Shown one piece after another: positions 36,443-48,599 of a stretch of DNA of 64,000 nucleotides (the first letter of the stretch is position 1; the number at the start of each line of letters is the position of its first letter). The notes beneath the pieces were generated by a model. That model saw nothing but the letters and a program-made list of their open reading frames with translations. It was not told the DNA's origin and did no database searches. The position numbers were made by a program, and so were the translations under genes. This DNA is from Cyprinodon diabolis (lineage: Eukaryota > Chordata > Actinopteri > Cyprinodontiformes > Cyprinodontidae): contig CM060076.1 in assembly GCA_030533445.1 (NCBI GenBank), forward strand, positions 24,662,603-24,726,602, written 5' to 3'.

Positions 36443-37794
36443 CAGAGCTGAATGAAAAAAAAACAGTTTCTTTGTCAGAATGAAATGCTGTTATATCTTG
36501 TGATTAGACAAAATATGTTTATCATTATTTGTGTGCACTGGCTGATAATACATGGAAATCTAATCTGAACTCATTCCTTCACTCCACATTCCAAAATAAA
36601 ATGCCTCCTATAATAATGAAGAGGCTGCAGAGCAATTCCATGAAGGAGTCTGAGTGGAAGAGTTTCTAGGCAAACAGGAAGGTAAACATCCAGAGGTGTT
36701 GAGAGCTTTAGGGGAGATTATGCAGCTAGCAGTCTCCATAGCATGCATACCTTGCTGCCTGGCTTTAGCACAGAAGTGGCGAGCTGCTCCTAAGCCCTCC
36801 TTCTGGGGTTCCTATTGCGCTCCATATGTGTAGATGTGTTAAGCTCTTTTTCACCACCTTTATACAAGAGTGAGTGAGGTGTGTGTGTGTATATATGTGG
36901 GAGTTTTCTTTTTTAAATTTCATCATTTATCCCTAAAGGAAATTTGACTTTAACTGATTATGAAAGGCCTAAAATATGTGGTTAGAATTGGATTTGTTAT
37001 CAAACTTTAGGGAATATGCATTTATTTGTCATTCCATGCATTGCAAAATGCCCCATGTTTAATTTTGATATGCACAAAATGCAGACATATATCTAAGTGG
37101 GATGGCATAACAGGCTTGTTTAGGTCAAAAGGCTTGATGCTAGGTGGTGAATTTTAATAACCTTGTACTATTCCACAGCGGGGTTATTGACTGCTTCCAT
37201 CAAATCAGACACAAAAGGTAGGAAAATGTAGGAAAAGAGACAGTATTTTTTCAAAGAGATCTGCTTTTGTGAATTGATTGGCAATTAGGAAAGCACCCAA
37301 CTATGCTTTGGTCCTAGCTGAGGGACATGCATTGACGCCTTAGGCCTTTGTGCATGTGGTGGATTTTCTTTTTGACAAAGGTGTGCTTACGGAACCTTGT
37401 AGGCACATAAATGAAGCACTCTGTTATTTGTGCTCTTGTGTTCACTCAGAGTGAGCTGCTTTGAGAATGTTAAACAGTACTGCTATATCGAGGATGGATA
37501 TATACCCCTGAGCAACAGAGGACTTTTCCATCAAATCTGGGATCAATTTGGTTTTGCCCTCCTTCCAACATTACACTATCTGATATTAAAGAAGAAGACA
37601 TACATTCAGATAAGGATCTAAATTGTGAGCCATGTTTCCATGGTTTTGAACAAGCTCTCAGTTTTATATATTTTTAAGTTACAAAAGAATTTAATTGGAT
37701 ATAGAAATTACTTTATCACTTATTCTAGAAATGTCATTTAAGTACATCAGTACATGCATACTTTATTTTAACTTTTATTTCAGTGCAGGAGACA
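36443..37794. other. Unassigned non-coding stretch
   Basis: No coding or repeat features recognised. Confidence 0.5.
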
Positions 37795-37985
37795 ATGACC
37801 AAATCGGACTATGGCCATGCACAGACATACTCACACCGGAGGGCCATATAGAGACACCTTTTGAGCTAATAGTTGTGTTTTTGGAAGCCAGAGTACCCAG
37901 AGTGAATCCACACATACTCAGAGAACATGCAAACTCCATGTTGAAAGACCCACCGCATTCTTTCTACAAGGCAGCAGTGCGAAAA
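37795..37985 (-). repeat. Degenerate SINE or LINE tail in minus orientation
   Basis: Text such as 'ggaagccagagtacccaga', 'tgaatccacacatactc' and 'agaacatgcaaactccatg' is the inverse of the conserved fish SINE body (compare 2335-2500). The tRNA-like head is not visible. Confidence 0.55.
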
Positions 37986-37989
37986 ACCA

Positions 37990-39043
37990 TCTCTTTTTTT
38001 TTTATTTGGAAATTAGCTTAACCAAGTAGTTTGATTACTGCTGGATTTAAAAGAATTTAGGACTAATTAAATATTGAAGTGTTTTTTAATTCAAACTACA
38101 TTTGATATGGACAACAGTGTCTTAAGATCAGTGGTTAGACGGGAGCTAATCGAAAGGAAATTCCTAAAGAAGTCCAGCTCCTGACAAACTGTTACTTTTT
38201 TTCTAAGTAGACAAGTCCTAATCTGCTCAACTCATGGTTTACCGGCCAAAACCATTTGTTTTGTTTTTTTGTTGTACATTAAGCAGAGGCACTATTCCTT
38301 AACATCAATATGAGGCATTATTCTGATCAGCATGACTCTTAGACCACTTATTGTTTACAGTGCTAAGTTTAGAAACAGATGAGGTAGGGGGAACCAGATA
38401 TCCCTCCTGAACTCCTGTCGTGGGTAAAGTATTCTATTTTTTTATTTTTATATGTTCATTGATTGTTTTTGCACGAGTCTGTCCTGCTTGCTATATACGC
38501 AAGGTGCGACTTCAAAACTGACACTTTCCCCATGCGATTAACAGATTTTATTTTGTATTTTCCCCAAAGCGGCTGTGTTTTACTTATAACCCAATCGCTC
38601 TTCCTATCAGACAAATACAATTGCTGCTTAATTGCCGCATAATATGACTAAAATAGACCTTGGGTCTGTCTCAGTCGGACCTACGCAAGCCCCCTTGCGT
38701 AAAATAAATCGGTTGCGATTATCCCTGTTGACTTTCAATGAGCACTAAACGCCATGACCTCGTCCGACACAAATTTCTGTCAGATCTGACGCAAAATCAG
38801 ATTTGTGTGTTCTGGCCTTCAGGCTATTCTTAATCTCATTCATCTTCTGGCCTATTCCACCATCAGTGTCCGGGCCTTATCCTAAACTATTCAATAGAGC
38901 TCAAGTCATTTTGCTGCATTTTGTTTTCCGAGCTCCAAATAACTTATTTCATTGATGTCAATAAATATCTTTCTAAATGCAACTTTCCTTTCTCTGAGTC
39001 TCTTCAGGTTGTAATATTATCATGTGGTGTACCCCTACTCTAG
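37990..39043. other. Unassigned non-coding stretch with a CpG-containing segment
   Basis: Around 38500-38830 the sequence has more CpG than its surroundings ('acgcaaggtgcgacttc', 'cagtcggacctacgcaag'), suggesting a relatively young or unmethylated insertion, but no termini were found. Confidence 0.4.
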
Positions 39044-39100
39044 CCATCCATCTTCTCCTGCTTATTCCATCAGGGTCACAGTGGAGCTGGTGCCTATCTC

Positions 39101-40582
39101 TGTCATGATTTTGGTGCTGATGACTGGATTAATTACTGACTCTGTTCACCTGTCTAACTCTGCCTTTTTTCTCATCACTACTTATCTGATCCACCTGCTC
39201 CTGCCTCTATTTAAGGTGCTTGTATCCAGTCATCAGAGCCAGATTATCTTGTTCTCTCTAGCCAGTGATGAGAGTGTTTTTAGAGTTTCTTGGTGTTTCT
39301 GATTACCTATTCCTGACCTGACCTGTTCTGCCTCTCAACCGCTGAGCCTGCCTGTTCCCACCTGATCTCAGTGATCTCGCCCCGCTCATGTACGTCGTGC
39401 GGAGTACTTGTCTGTCATGTTAATCAATGAGAACTGTTCCACATCCACTGCTACTCATCCACATCCACATACGTCTTTTCTGTCCGTCACCTTCAAAATA
39501 AGAAGCCAAGCTATTTTTTTACTCCGCTCCAGTCGGGCTAGGTCAAGATGCGCAATTGCAATCGCACCAAACAAGAAAAAGAATGGCGAAAAGATCCGGT
39601 TTGTCAAATTAGTATATTGTAATGATGGATCGGTAACTACAAATTATAGTATAATTCTAATGAATTCCCCAAAACCAAGACCGTTTAATAAATGATTGGA
39701 TGCAAATTATTGGTACTTCAACATACCAGGAAGCAGATTTCTCACCTCAATCAAAATATTTATTTTATACACAGAGGCTAAAAAGTTTAATCAAATCAAG
39801 TCAAAAGAAACTTCTTATTGCAAGCATAGATGAAGAGATGCTGAGTTTGGAAGTAGAGAGCAAGCCTAGTTGATAAAAAAACTATTTTGTGTGATTCTAG
39901 TTATTCCTGTAACAAAAATCCAAAACAAAAAAAGAAAATATCTGGGCAGAAGCTGCATATATGCTGGATGCTGATGGGGATTATTTTAATATGTCATACT
40001 AAATTAAGCGTTCATTTCCGCCTGTTTTGCTCCTATGAATTTAATAATTATATAGCGCATGCTGTACTCGAGCCCCGAGATGGGAGGAACAGTGGAGGCT
40101 GTAGGCTGTAGGCTTTGCTTTGCGCAGGTGGTCTAGCATGGAGCGGAGAGGATGTGGGATTTCGGAGTGAGTTTTTTTAACATACCTGAGTGTTTCTGAT
40201 TACCTGATCCTGACCTGCTCTGCCTCTCAACCACAGAGTATGCCTGTTCCCATCCAAATGGTTTGCCTGAATTGCCTTTGGACTGCTGGATCTCTGAAGC
40301 TTCTTGTTCTGATCTGTGTGCCTGACCAGGCTTCGGACTCCTGCTTGTTTTCCAGGGCGCCTACCGCATCTTGTTGGCAGCTGGATCCTGTCTCCTTCTC
40401 TGGCTCTGGACTCAAGTTGTAAACCAGATTAGTGACTCACATTCATAGTCTTACCATGTTAGATTTACGTTGTCGCTAACCTGTGCTTTCCTCTCTCCAA
40501 AGTTTCCTGCCTCAGATGCGCTAGCCATTACTACTGTAGATCCGCAGCCCAAATATTGGGTCCTCTGTTCTGAGCCATGACA
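39101..40582 (+). mobile_element. LTR element (solo LTR with internal insertion or duplication), copy D
   Basis: Starts 'tgtcatgattttggtg', ends 'ttctgagccatgaca', with a perfect 5-bp duplication 'atctc' (39096-39100 and 40583-40587). Sequence similar to the LTRs at 18995 and 53652 covers 39101-39365 and 40190-40582. Between them lie about 820 bases of unassigned sequence, and a segment of about 65 bases ('tgtttctgattacct' to 'gcctgcctgttccca') is present on both sides. This could be an insertion with local duplication or a recombined two-LTR remnant. No pol or gag motifs inside. Confidence 0.8.
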
Positions 40583-40607
40583 ATCTCAGGCAGTCTATGG
40601 GCAAAAG

Positions 40608-41145
40608 CAGAGATGGGAAGTAATGAAGTACAAATACTTCCTTACTATACTCAAGTAGATTTTTCTGATATTTTTACTTTACTTTACTACTTATTTTTAT
40701 GGCGACTTTTTACTTCTACTCCTTACATTTTAAACAATTGGCTCGTTTCTTTAGTTTTGAATCATTTCAATGGAGTTACCGTCATTATTTTCACGTCATC
40801 AATACCAAATTCACTCTAATTGGATGGGAATCTACGTTGCATTTGACACACCACTACAAGATGATTCGGCGGTATTCATTCGCGGCAAATCATTGCAGCT
40901 TAAAATGTACACAACGGAGATCTAGTCCTATTGGCAGACATCCATTTAAAATGTAGGCAACGGCATGAAAAAAGTGGTTTCTACTTTTACTTTTATACTT
41001 TAAGTAAATTTACAAGCCTGTACTTTGTTACTTTTACTTGAGTAAAGAAGTTTAATCAGTACTTCCACTTTTACCAGAGTATTTTTTAACACAAGTATCT
41101 GTACTTTTACTCAAGTACGGAAAGTGAGTACTTTTGCCATCTCTT
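40608..41145. mobile_element. Non-autonomous hAT element, family F1 copy 2
   Basis: Inverse orientation of the copies at 5588 and 63164. Starts 'cagagatgggaagtaa' and ends 'gccatctctt', where the last base is T instead of G, and is flanked by a perfect 8-bp duplication 'ggcaaaag' (40600-40607 and 41146-41153). About 85 bases shorter than the other copies. Confidence 0.92.
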
Positions 41146-41195
41146 GGCAAAAGGTGGGGTAGATCCTTGACAGGTCACCATCCCAGGGTAGATCT

Positions 41196-42279
41196 CCCCC
41201 CACCAAAAGATACATCGCATCAAGAAAAAACTTGAATTTGACACTTTTAACTGACATGCTTTTATTTTGAAAGTGCAGTGAAATTTGACCTCTCCCTTAA
41301 CTGCTGAGTGTTTGTGAAGAGGGGTACACAACAGGCTGCTCTATCAGCTCTGATTTAAAGACATTTGAATGAGGTTAAATAGTTTGTATGGGACGTTATC
41401 ATCAATGTGATTAGTTTATACGTTCTTATTGTTAGTTCTTATTTATATCTAGAGACCGTATGATTTTGGCCCATCTTAATCTTGGGATGGACACCTGTCC
41501 ATGATTGAGCTGTTGGCCTCACCTGTGTTCCCAAACAATGCAAACCATCCAATTAATCCTTTTTCATGCCATTCTCCTGTCAACAAAGAAAAAGCCAAAA
41601 CAACAGCACAACTTTGTTTTCATAAATATGGTAATGTTGTTGTTTGTAACAGTTATACATAATAATTATGTATTTAACTATTTAACTTGTTTGATATTAG
41701 ATACTGAAAATATGACAGACTAAATGTCTGACAGAACTGCATTTCACTCATTGCATCCCTGCAATGCTGCTGTGTTTACAGAATAATCCTTGTTTGCGCA
41801 TGCACACTGAGCGATTTGCTCACAACGGTTGAACTATGTCACGATTCCTGATCGGGAGGTGGTCGTGAGAGGCTGGTCGCCGCTCGTAACCCCCTGTGCA
41901 CTTAACGACTCACGATGCACGATCGGGCTGAAGTCGGCCCGAACAAAACATTCTCGCACGACTTGAAAATCGCCCTGAAAAGTAGTAGAGTATGCCGGGC
42001 TTAAGCCATTCTTCCAATATGCAGAGAATTTAAAATCTTGAAAAAACAAATAACAATGTTGCATATACTTCCACACACTTTCCCTATCAGGAGGCGGGAA
42101 AAAAAGAAGACATTGTTTTAAGAGGGATTAAAATAAGGAAATGAATAAAGTAAAATGGATTAAATGAGAGATCAAATAATCACTCCTTTACACTGGCTCT
42201 TTATATGGTGCATTCACACAGGACAAACCCTTAGATTTTGCTGAACTTTACAGAGATGATGTGAGCATGCTGCATATTC
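41196..42279. other. Unassigned stretch with a CpG-rich segment
   Basis: Mostly AT-rich, but 41788-42003 is unusually dense in CpG ('ctggtcgccgctcgtaac', 'gatgcacgatcgggctg', 'tctcgcacgacttg') and ends 'agtatgccgggcttaag'. It looks like part of a DNA transposon; its limits are unknown. Confidence 0.45.
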
Positions 42280-42596
42280 ATTCACATCATGGGCGTAGGT
42301 TTGAATAGGGACCATAGGGACATGTCTCTACCAAAGTTTTGAACCGACCTAATTGTCCCTACCAACAATTGGATGTGAACAACATGTTTATAATTTACAG
42401 CAGTAGTTATAGCAGCAGAGGCTTCTTTTCCTCTCGCAGTTCCTCTGCGTGGTCTCTCCTGTCCCTTTCACCTAGCAGCGCATGGAACTGTGCTGCGCTG
42501 TTTAACTCTACTCTCATTGGTTGTTGTGCCTTTGGTTCCGCCTTCTCTCTCTCTGATTGGCTGTTTTCTAGTCCGTGTGTGCTTGGTGTCATGATC

Positions 42597-43213
42597 GGTT
42601 CTCTAGTTAAACCCACATGCAGAACACTAACGGAGACGGAGGAAAAGTTTAACAATGTTTATTAGAAGAATTTGTACACAGAGTGAATAGTTCTGGTTCA
42701 GGTACAGGTCCGGGACAGGGCTCACTGTTTCTGAAGGAGATGAGAGTTTGGTTAGTCAGGGACTTAAATGGCTGGACGGGTGAGAGAATTATGTTGATAC
42801 CTTGAAGAGGTTCTGACAGATCCTTGAGAGGGGAAACCGATTGGGTCCAGAAACGAGAGGGCCAACAGAGAGATTCACCAGCAGCAGCGTCTAGCTTCTA
42901 GCTTGGGGTTGACGGATCAGGGTGTTTCCTAGCTCTTCCCAAAGAGCTGATTAGAGTCCAGGCTGAGATCTTCAGGTTTGGCTTTCTTAGGCAGGCAGGC
43001 AATCAATCTTCCAGGTTAAGCTCCTCCAGAGCTTCAGACTTCGGTTGGCTCTTTCAAACTTGGTCAACACTGCGGCGTCGAAGGAAGGTCTGGCTGCTGC
43101 TTAAGTAGTGTGGTCTTCTGATGAGTTGATGACTCCCAGGTGTGCTGAGAGGCCCAGCTCAGGAATCCTGCGCTCTCTGCTGGCGACAGGTGGCAGATCT
43201 CCAGATCCCAACA
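42597..43213 (-). repeat. 3' LTR of Gypsy element 2
   Basis: 617 bp, TG...CA ends in minus orientation. Poly(A) signal 'aataaa' on the minus strand at 42663-42658. The TATA position seen in element 1 is here 'cttaag' (about 43100). Compared with the 5' copy, the first 204 bases are closely similar. Confidence 0.92.
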
Positions 43214-43224
43214 GTACCCCCCTC

Positions 43225-45830
43225 TCAACGACCGCCTCTTGGCGGTCCAGAAGACGTGGATGGAAGGGACCTCTCGTAATCCTCGATGAGGGTAGGATCG
43301 AGGATATAGGAACCCGGGACCCAGGTGCGATCCTCCGGACCGTAGCCCTCCCAGTCGACGAGGTACTGGAAGCCGTGACCTCGCCGACGGGAGTTCACGA
43401 TCCGGCGGACAGTGTAGGCCGGATGGCCGTCAATGTCCAGGGCGGGTGGAGGGGAGTCGGAAGGCGGGCACAAGGGGCTGGTGATGACTGGCTTAATCTG
43501 GGAGACGTGAAAAGTGGGATGGATTCGCAGGGTAGGAGGAAGTTGAAGACGGACAGCGGAGGGATTGATGATCCTGGAAATCTTGAAGGGTCCTATGTAC
43601 TTGGGAGAGAGTTTAGGAGACATGGAGTTAAGCGGAATGTCTTTGGTGGAAAGCCATACCTCTTGACTGGGGGCATACTCGGGGGCAGGACCACGATGAC
43701 TGTCCGCAAACCTCTTGTTTGTGGCGGCGGTGCGGTTAAGGGTGGCAATGGTTTGGTTCCAGGTTCGGCGGCAGCGACGGATGTGTTGATGGACAGATCT
43801 GACAGAAATCTCCCTCTCGTCTGCAGTGAACAAAGGAGGCTGGTACCCTAGAGACACCTGAAAAGGGGATAAACCGGTAGCAGCAGATTTTTGGGAATTA
43901 ATGGCATATTCTGTCCAGGGAAGAAACTGACTCCAGTCGGTAGGGTTGTCTGAGCAGAGACAGCGGAGAGTGGATTCAAGCTGCTGATTCATTCTCTCCG
44001 TCTGTCCATTGGTCTGCGGGTGGTAACCAGAGGTGACAGAACAATTACAATTTAGCGCGGAACAAAAAGCTTTCCAGACCTGCGAGATGAATTGAGGCCC
44101 ACGGTCCGAAAGGATCTCTTGAGGTAGCCCATGGAGACGAAAGACATGTTTAACGAGGAGCTGGGCAGTCTGGAAGGCAGTGGGTAACTTCCGGAGTGGA
44201 ATCAGGTGGCAGGCTTTGGAGAAACGGTCAACAATGGTGAGAATGGTGGACATACCTTTGGATATAGGAAGGCCGGTGACAAAATCCACAGCAATGTGGG
44301 ACCAAGGACGAGTTGGAACAGGTAGAGGACATAACAGACCAGAAGGTGGTTGATGGGTGGACTTGTTCCTGGCACAGATGGGACAGGCCAACACGTATTC
44401 CTTCACGTCTTTGTGAAGGGACGGCCACCAAAAACGACGTGTGACTAGGGCGATAGTTCTGCTTACACCAGGATGAGTGGAGAACTTTGATGAATGCATC
44501 CACTGGATGAGGCGTGATCTGACGGAAGAAGGTACATATGTCTTATTAGGTGGACCGTTACCTGGGTCAGGTTCAGAGGCAAGGGCCAAATTGATGAGAT
44601 CAGTGATCTCCCAGGAAACGGCTCCCACAGTACACGAGGAAGGAAGAACAGGTTCAGGTGTCTCAGGTCGATCAGGGGAGTACAGATGAGAGAGAGAGTC
44701 AGGCTTAACATTCTTTGAACCGGGTCTGTAAGAAATAATGAGATTGAATCGAGAGAAGAATAGGGACCATCTGGAGTGGCGTGGATTGGATCTCTTGACT
44801 GATTGGAGGTAAGCCAGGTTTTTATGATCTGTCCAAACCAGTACTGGGTGCTCGGCGCCCTCGAGCCAATGTCTCCCTTCTTCAAGAGCAAGTTTTATGG
44901 CAAGTAGTTCTCTGTCTCCGACATCATAATTTTGCTCTGCAGGTGAGAGTCTGCGGGAAATGAAAGCACAGGGGTGAGTCTTATGGTCAGAATCTGATTG
45001 TTGTGACAAAACTGCTCCCACACCAGAGTCAGATGCATCCACCTCTAAAATTAACTGTTTTGCAGGATCAGGTTGAATCAGAATGGGTGCACTGGAAAAA
45101 AGGGTCTTTAACTTCTTAAAAGCTAGATCAGCTTCAGGTGTCCACTGGAAAGCTTTCTTTACAGAAGTCAGAGCTGTGAGAGGTAGAGCAGTCTGGCTGT
45201 AATTCCTAATGAAACGTCTGTAGAAATTAGCGAACCTAAGGAACCTTTGAAGTTGCTTACGGCTTTCAGGAGTTGGCCAATCCAGAACTGCTTTAATTTT
45301 CTCTTCTGAAGGCTTCACCTGCCCGCCCTCAAGCACAAACCCAAGAAAGGTAACAGATGTCTGATGAAATTCGCATTTCTCAGCCTTAACGAAGAGCTTG
45401 TTTTCGAGCAGCCTCTGAAGGACCAAACGAATGTGTCTCTTTTGATCTGCGGGGTTCCTGGAATAGATCAGAATGTCATCGATGTACACGAAAACAAAAA
45501 CGTTTAGAAAATCTCGGAGGACGTCATTAACTAATGCTTGAAAAAAGGCAGGAGCGTTAGTTAGACCAAAAGGCATGACCAAATACTCAAATTGGCCGAT
45601 GGGAGTCTTAAAGGCAGTTTTCTATTCATCCCCCTCTCTTATCCTAAGGAGATGATAGGCATTTCTTAAATCGAGCTTAGTGAACACAGTAGCTCCTTGA
45701 ACTGGTTCTAAAGCTGATGCCAGTAGTGGTAGTGGGTATTTATTTTTAATGGTTATCTGATTCAATCCACTGTAGTCAATACAGGGTCGAAGGGAACCAT
45801 CATTTTTTCCCACGAAAAAAAAACAGCGCC
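43225..45830 (-). pseudogene. pol: Gypsy element 2 pol (RT-RNase H-integrase-chromodomain), two lesions
   Basis: From 45621 down to 43225 the frame is open for about 800 codons: the RT palm with YIDD, RNase H with [11 protein letters not shown] (catalytic Glu present), integrase HHCC finger and DDE core (the TERMNQ segment holding the Glu is present), and a chromodomain ending near SGPPRGGR. Upstream, a TAG at 45624-45622 replaces the Trp codon of the 'DEWKTAF' motif seen in element 1. A frameshift at the nine-base A/T run (about 45815-45823) separates RT from the protease frame. It keeps the 20- and 60-residue segments lost in element 1, making it a good reference for that deletion analysis. 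A 247-codon frame on the plus strand here is an antisense shadow. Confidence 0.92.
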
Positions 45831-47485
45831 GAGAGGGGATGAGGAGGGTCTGATTATTCCAGTAGCTAGAGACTCATTTATGTATTTCTCCATGGCTTCA
45901 CGTTCAAGTTTGGAGATGTTAAATAGTCTACTGCTAGGAAGGGGAGCTCCTGGTAACAGGTCTATGGCGCAGTCATATGGTCTGTGAGGTGGAAGAGACG
46001 TCGCACTGACCTTACTGAAAACCGGTGCCAGGTCGTGATATTCTAGAGGAACAGAAGAAAGGTCAGGAGAGTCTATCTCCCCCCCACCTCTAGGGGACTG
46101 GATAGCAGGAGCTGCAGAACGAAGACATGACTCGTGACAGGAAGTAGACCAAGACTCAATATGGCGTTCAGCCCAGTTGATATGGGGATTGTGACGTTCC
46201 AACCAATCAAAACCGAGAACCAGGGGAGAACATGCAGAGGGAAAAACAAAGAAAGTTATAGTTTCACGATGGTTTCCAGAGATGAGAAGCTCTAAAGGTT
46301 GGGTTTGATGTGTGACTTGGTGCAGTCTCTTTCCGTCGATGGCAGCAACTCTGAGGGGTCTAGATAAAGGGACAGTCTGAATCCTCAGTTGTTGAACCAG
46401 TTCGGAATCAATTAGATTTTTCTCACACCCAGAGTCAACGAAGGCAGATAATTTTAGAGTCTGATTGGAAACAAACAGGGTTGCAGGTAAACGTAAGTGA
46501 GGAGATTTATCAGATTTTAGATGGTCCGTCAGGTTCCTCACATCCTCTGACGGACCCCGGCTTTTGACTTTGCCGGACAGGAAGCAATATAGACAAAGAT
46601 TTCCCTTGAATCTCCGTTGTCTTTCTTCAGGTGACAGCCTAGTGTGCCCAATCTGCATGGGCTCTACCCCTGCACCTTCTGTGGATGAGGAGAGAAAATG
46701 TGTGACTGGAGCAGGAGCTGGTGAAGATTGATTCTTAATCCTTGGTTTTGAGCTGGAATCTGCGGATCTGACTACAACAGAAGATTGGTTAGAAGCAGAA
46801 GTAGAATCAGTAACTCCAGAGTTTCTTTGTCTAAATTTATTTCTAATCCGCAGTCTGTTATCCAATCTTATGGATAATCGGATTAGATCCTCCAAACTAG
46901 AAGGCTCATCAATCGTGGCGAGTTTATCCTTGATGTCATCATTTAAGGCCTTGAAAAAAGCACTTTTGAGTGCGCATTCGTTCCAGCCTGAGGCTGCGGC
47001 TTTGACCTGGAAGTCAATGGAAAACTCCGCTACAGTCTGGTTCCCTTGCTTCAAACTAAGCAAGGCTCGGGAATCAATGGTTTGATCAGAATCATGGTTA
47101 AATACCTGAGAAAATTCATTCAAAAATCAGAGAAAGTGCAGGAAAAGCTGTCTTCGGATGAAAATCTGGCCTCCGCCCATTCTAAAGCTCGACCTGAGAG
47201 TTGAGAAAGAATGAAGGAGATCGTTTTTCTGTCATTAGAAAAACAGGCAGGTGTATTTTCAAAAAGTAGATGACACTGAAACAAAAATCCTTTACATTTT
47301 GACTGGATTCCAGAAAATCTTTCAGGTGGACTCAGGAAATGACGTCACAACCTCTGACCTCGGAGGCGGACTTGAATCAGGAACAGGAAGTACAACTGGT
47401 GCGGTATTAGCATTTCTCAAATAGCCAGCGAATGTTTGTAAAGTCTGGTTCTGATGTTCAACAAAAGCATTCAACTCACGACGGG
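45831..47485 (-). pseudogene. gag: Gypsy element 2 gag and protease, frame-broken
   Basis: Gag pieces in order: 'RRELNAFVEHQNQTLQTF' near 47480, then after a frameshift near 47330 'PPERFSGIQSKCKGF' and 'LSGRALEWAEARF', a typical Sushi/PEG10-type gag core. A TGA near 47125 is followed in the same frame by an open stretch to 45762 with 'GNLCLYC', where the zinc knuckle loses its His and last Cys through a local deletion. Next comes a retropepsin-like region with 'AFVDSGCEKNLID' (active-site DSG, about 46400-46445) and 'LGFDWLERHNP'. The gag N-terminus, leader and primer-binding site are missing because the 5' LTR remnant joins gag directly at 47485/47486. Non-functional. Confidence 0.85.
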
Positions 47486-47692
47486 TCCAGGTTAAGCTCT
47501 TCCAGAGCTTCAGACTTCGGTTGGCTCTTTCAAACTTGGTCAACACTGCGGCGTCGAAGAAAGGTCTGGCAGCTGCTTAAGTAGTGTGGTCTTCTGATGA
47601 GTTGATGACTCCCAGGTGTGCTGAGAGCCCCAGCTCAGGAATCCCACAGCGCTCTCTGCTGGCGACAGGTGGCAGATCTCCAGATCCCAACA
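47486..47692 (-). repeat. Truncated 5' LTR of Gypsy element 2
   Basis: Matches the first 204 bases of the 3' LTR (43213 to 43010) up to 'gagcttaacctgga' and then switches abruptly to gag coding sequence, so about 410 bases of LTR plus the leader are absent. Confidence 0.88.
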
Positions 47693-48599
47693 CTTGGAGC
47701 ACAAAATTGAAAATGTATTCACACTAGAATGCTGCGGTTACTACAATTAATATTAGGCTACAAAATAAGTCCCAATAAAAAAAAAAGAAAGAAATGAATA
47801 TCATGTACACTAAAAAACAAAAAACTTTTTTTTTCTTTTATAGAACGAAATATTCTGAGTCAGCCTGGAGTTCTGAAGACTGCTGGAAAAATGAGCAAAT
47901 AAAGGCTGTAAGCCATCAACATTTCTGATTCTTAGCCACAGCCAACTAAAAAAGAAAATGTGAGGGTTTCCTTTTTACCGATATTTAGTTTCTATTACTG
48001 TTTTCATTTTTTGATGACTCTTAGAGGAAGTTCAGGCATAATTATTAGCAGGTGTTATATCTCATATAAAGTATAACAACAAGAAATGGCGTCTAAACAT
48101 CTGCTATTTTTAGTTTAAAAAGCATAATTAGGGTTCCACATAATAATAGTAATTTAATTGACTATTTATACTTCTAGAAATAGGATAGAGACAAGAACAA
48201 ACAGAGGAAGAATATTAACATTGATTTGATCTTACATAGATTTCCACACAGTTTATAAGTAAATTAGTACAAACATTAATGTCTGGTAAAAATGCTGGAA
48301 TCTGGCTGTTTATTTTGGGTATTATTAAATTACAGATAAGATAGGGTTATATTGTCTTTTATAATTGTTAAAAGTGATTTTATATTTTAATACACTTTCT
48401 CAGTGTTGTGTTTGTAGATGATGTCACAAAAAAATTAAATAGATATAAGGAGCTATTTAAACAGTCAGACAGTAGCAATATAGGATGATGATGAAAGGTT
48501 GTGTTACATTTAATCCTTTACTATTAAAAATGCACTTATACATTATATGATTATAGGAAACACAGATATGCAGTAATAAAAATCCAGAGCAGCTTGTAG

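Larger units (their letters stand above)
39044..41195 (+). repeat. Old interspersed repeat (LINE/SINE tail), split twice
   Basis: Three short pieces, 39044-39100 ('catccatcttctcctgc', 'gagctggtgcctatctc'), 40583-40607 ('atctcaggcagtctatggg') and 41146-41195 ('aggtggggtagatccttg', 'acaggtcaccatcccagg'), join into a very common fish repeat whose usual text runs 'catccatcttct..gctgg.gcctatc.cagc' then 'ggcggggtacaccctggacaggtcgcc'. It is interrupted by the LTR element 39101-40582 and the hAT 40608-41145. Confidence 0.65.
42597..47692 (-). mobile_element. Ty3/Gypsy chromovirus, element 2 (Sushi-like), decayed
   Basis: Minus-strand element from 47692 ('tgttgggatctgg') to 42597 ('accgatcatgaca'), flanked by a perfect 5-bp duplication 'cttgg' (42592-42596 and 47693-47697). 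Order in its own direction: truncated 5' LTR (47692-47486), gag, protease, RT, RNase H, integrase, chromodomain, polypurine tract (43214-43226), 3' LTR (43213-42597). Gag character and chromodomain point to the Sushi-ichi group of vertebrate chromoviruses. It carries at least two frame breaks in gag and a frameshift plus a nonsense codon in RT. Confidence 0.95.

Noticed and set aside
43108..43851. 247-codon plus-strand open frame
   Set aside because: It lies antisense to the integrase/chromodomain end of Gypsy element 2, starts inside the LTR and has no family resemblance.
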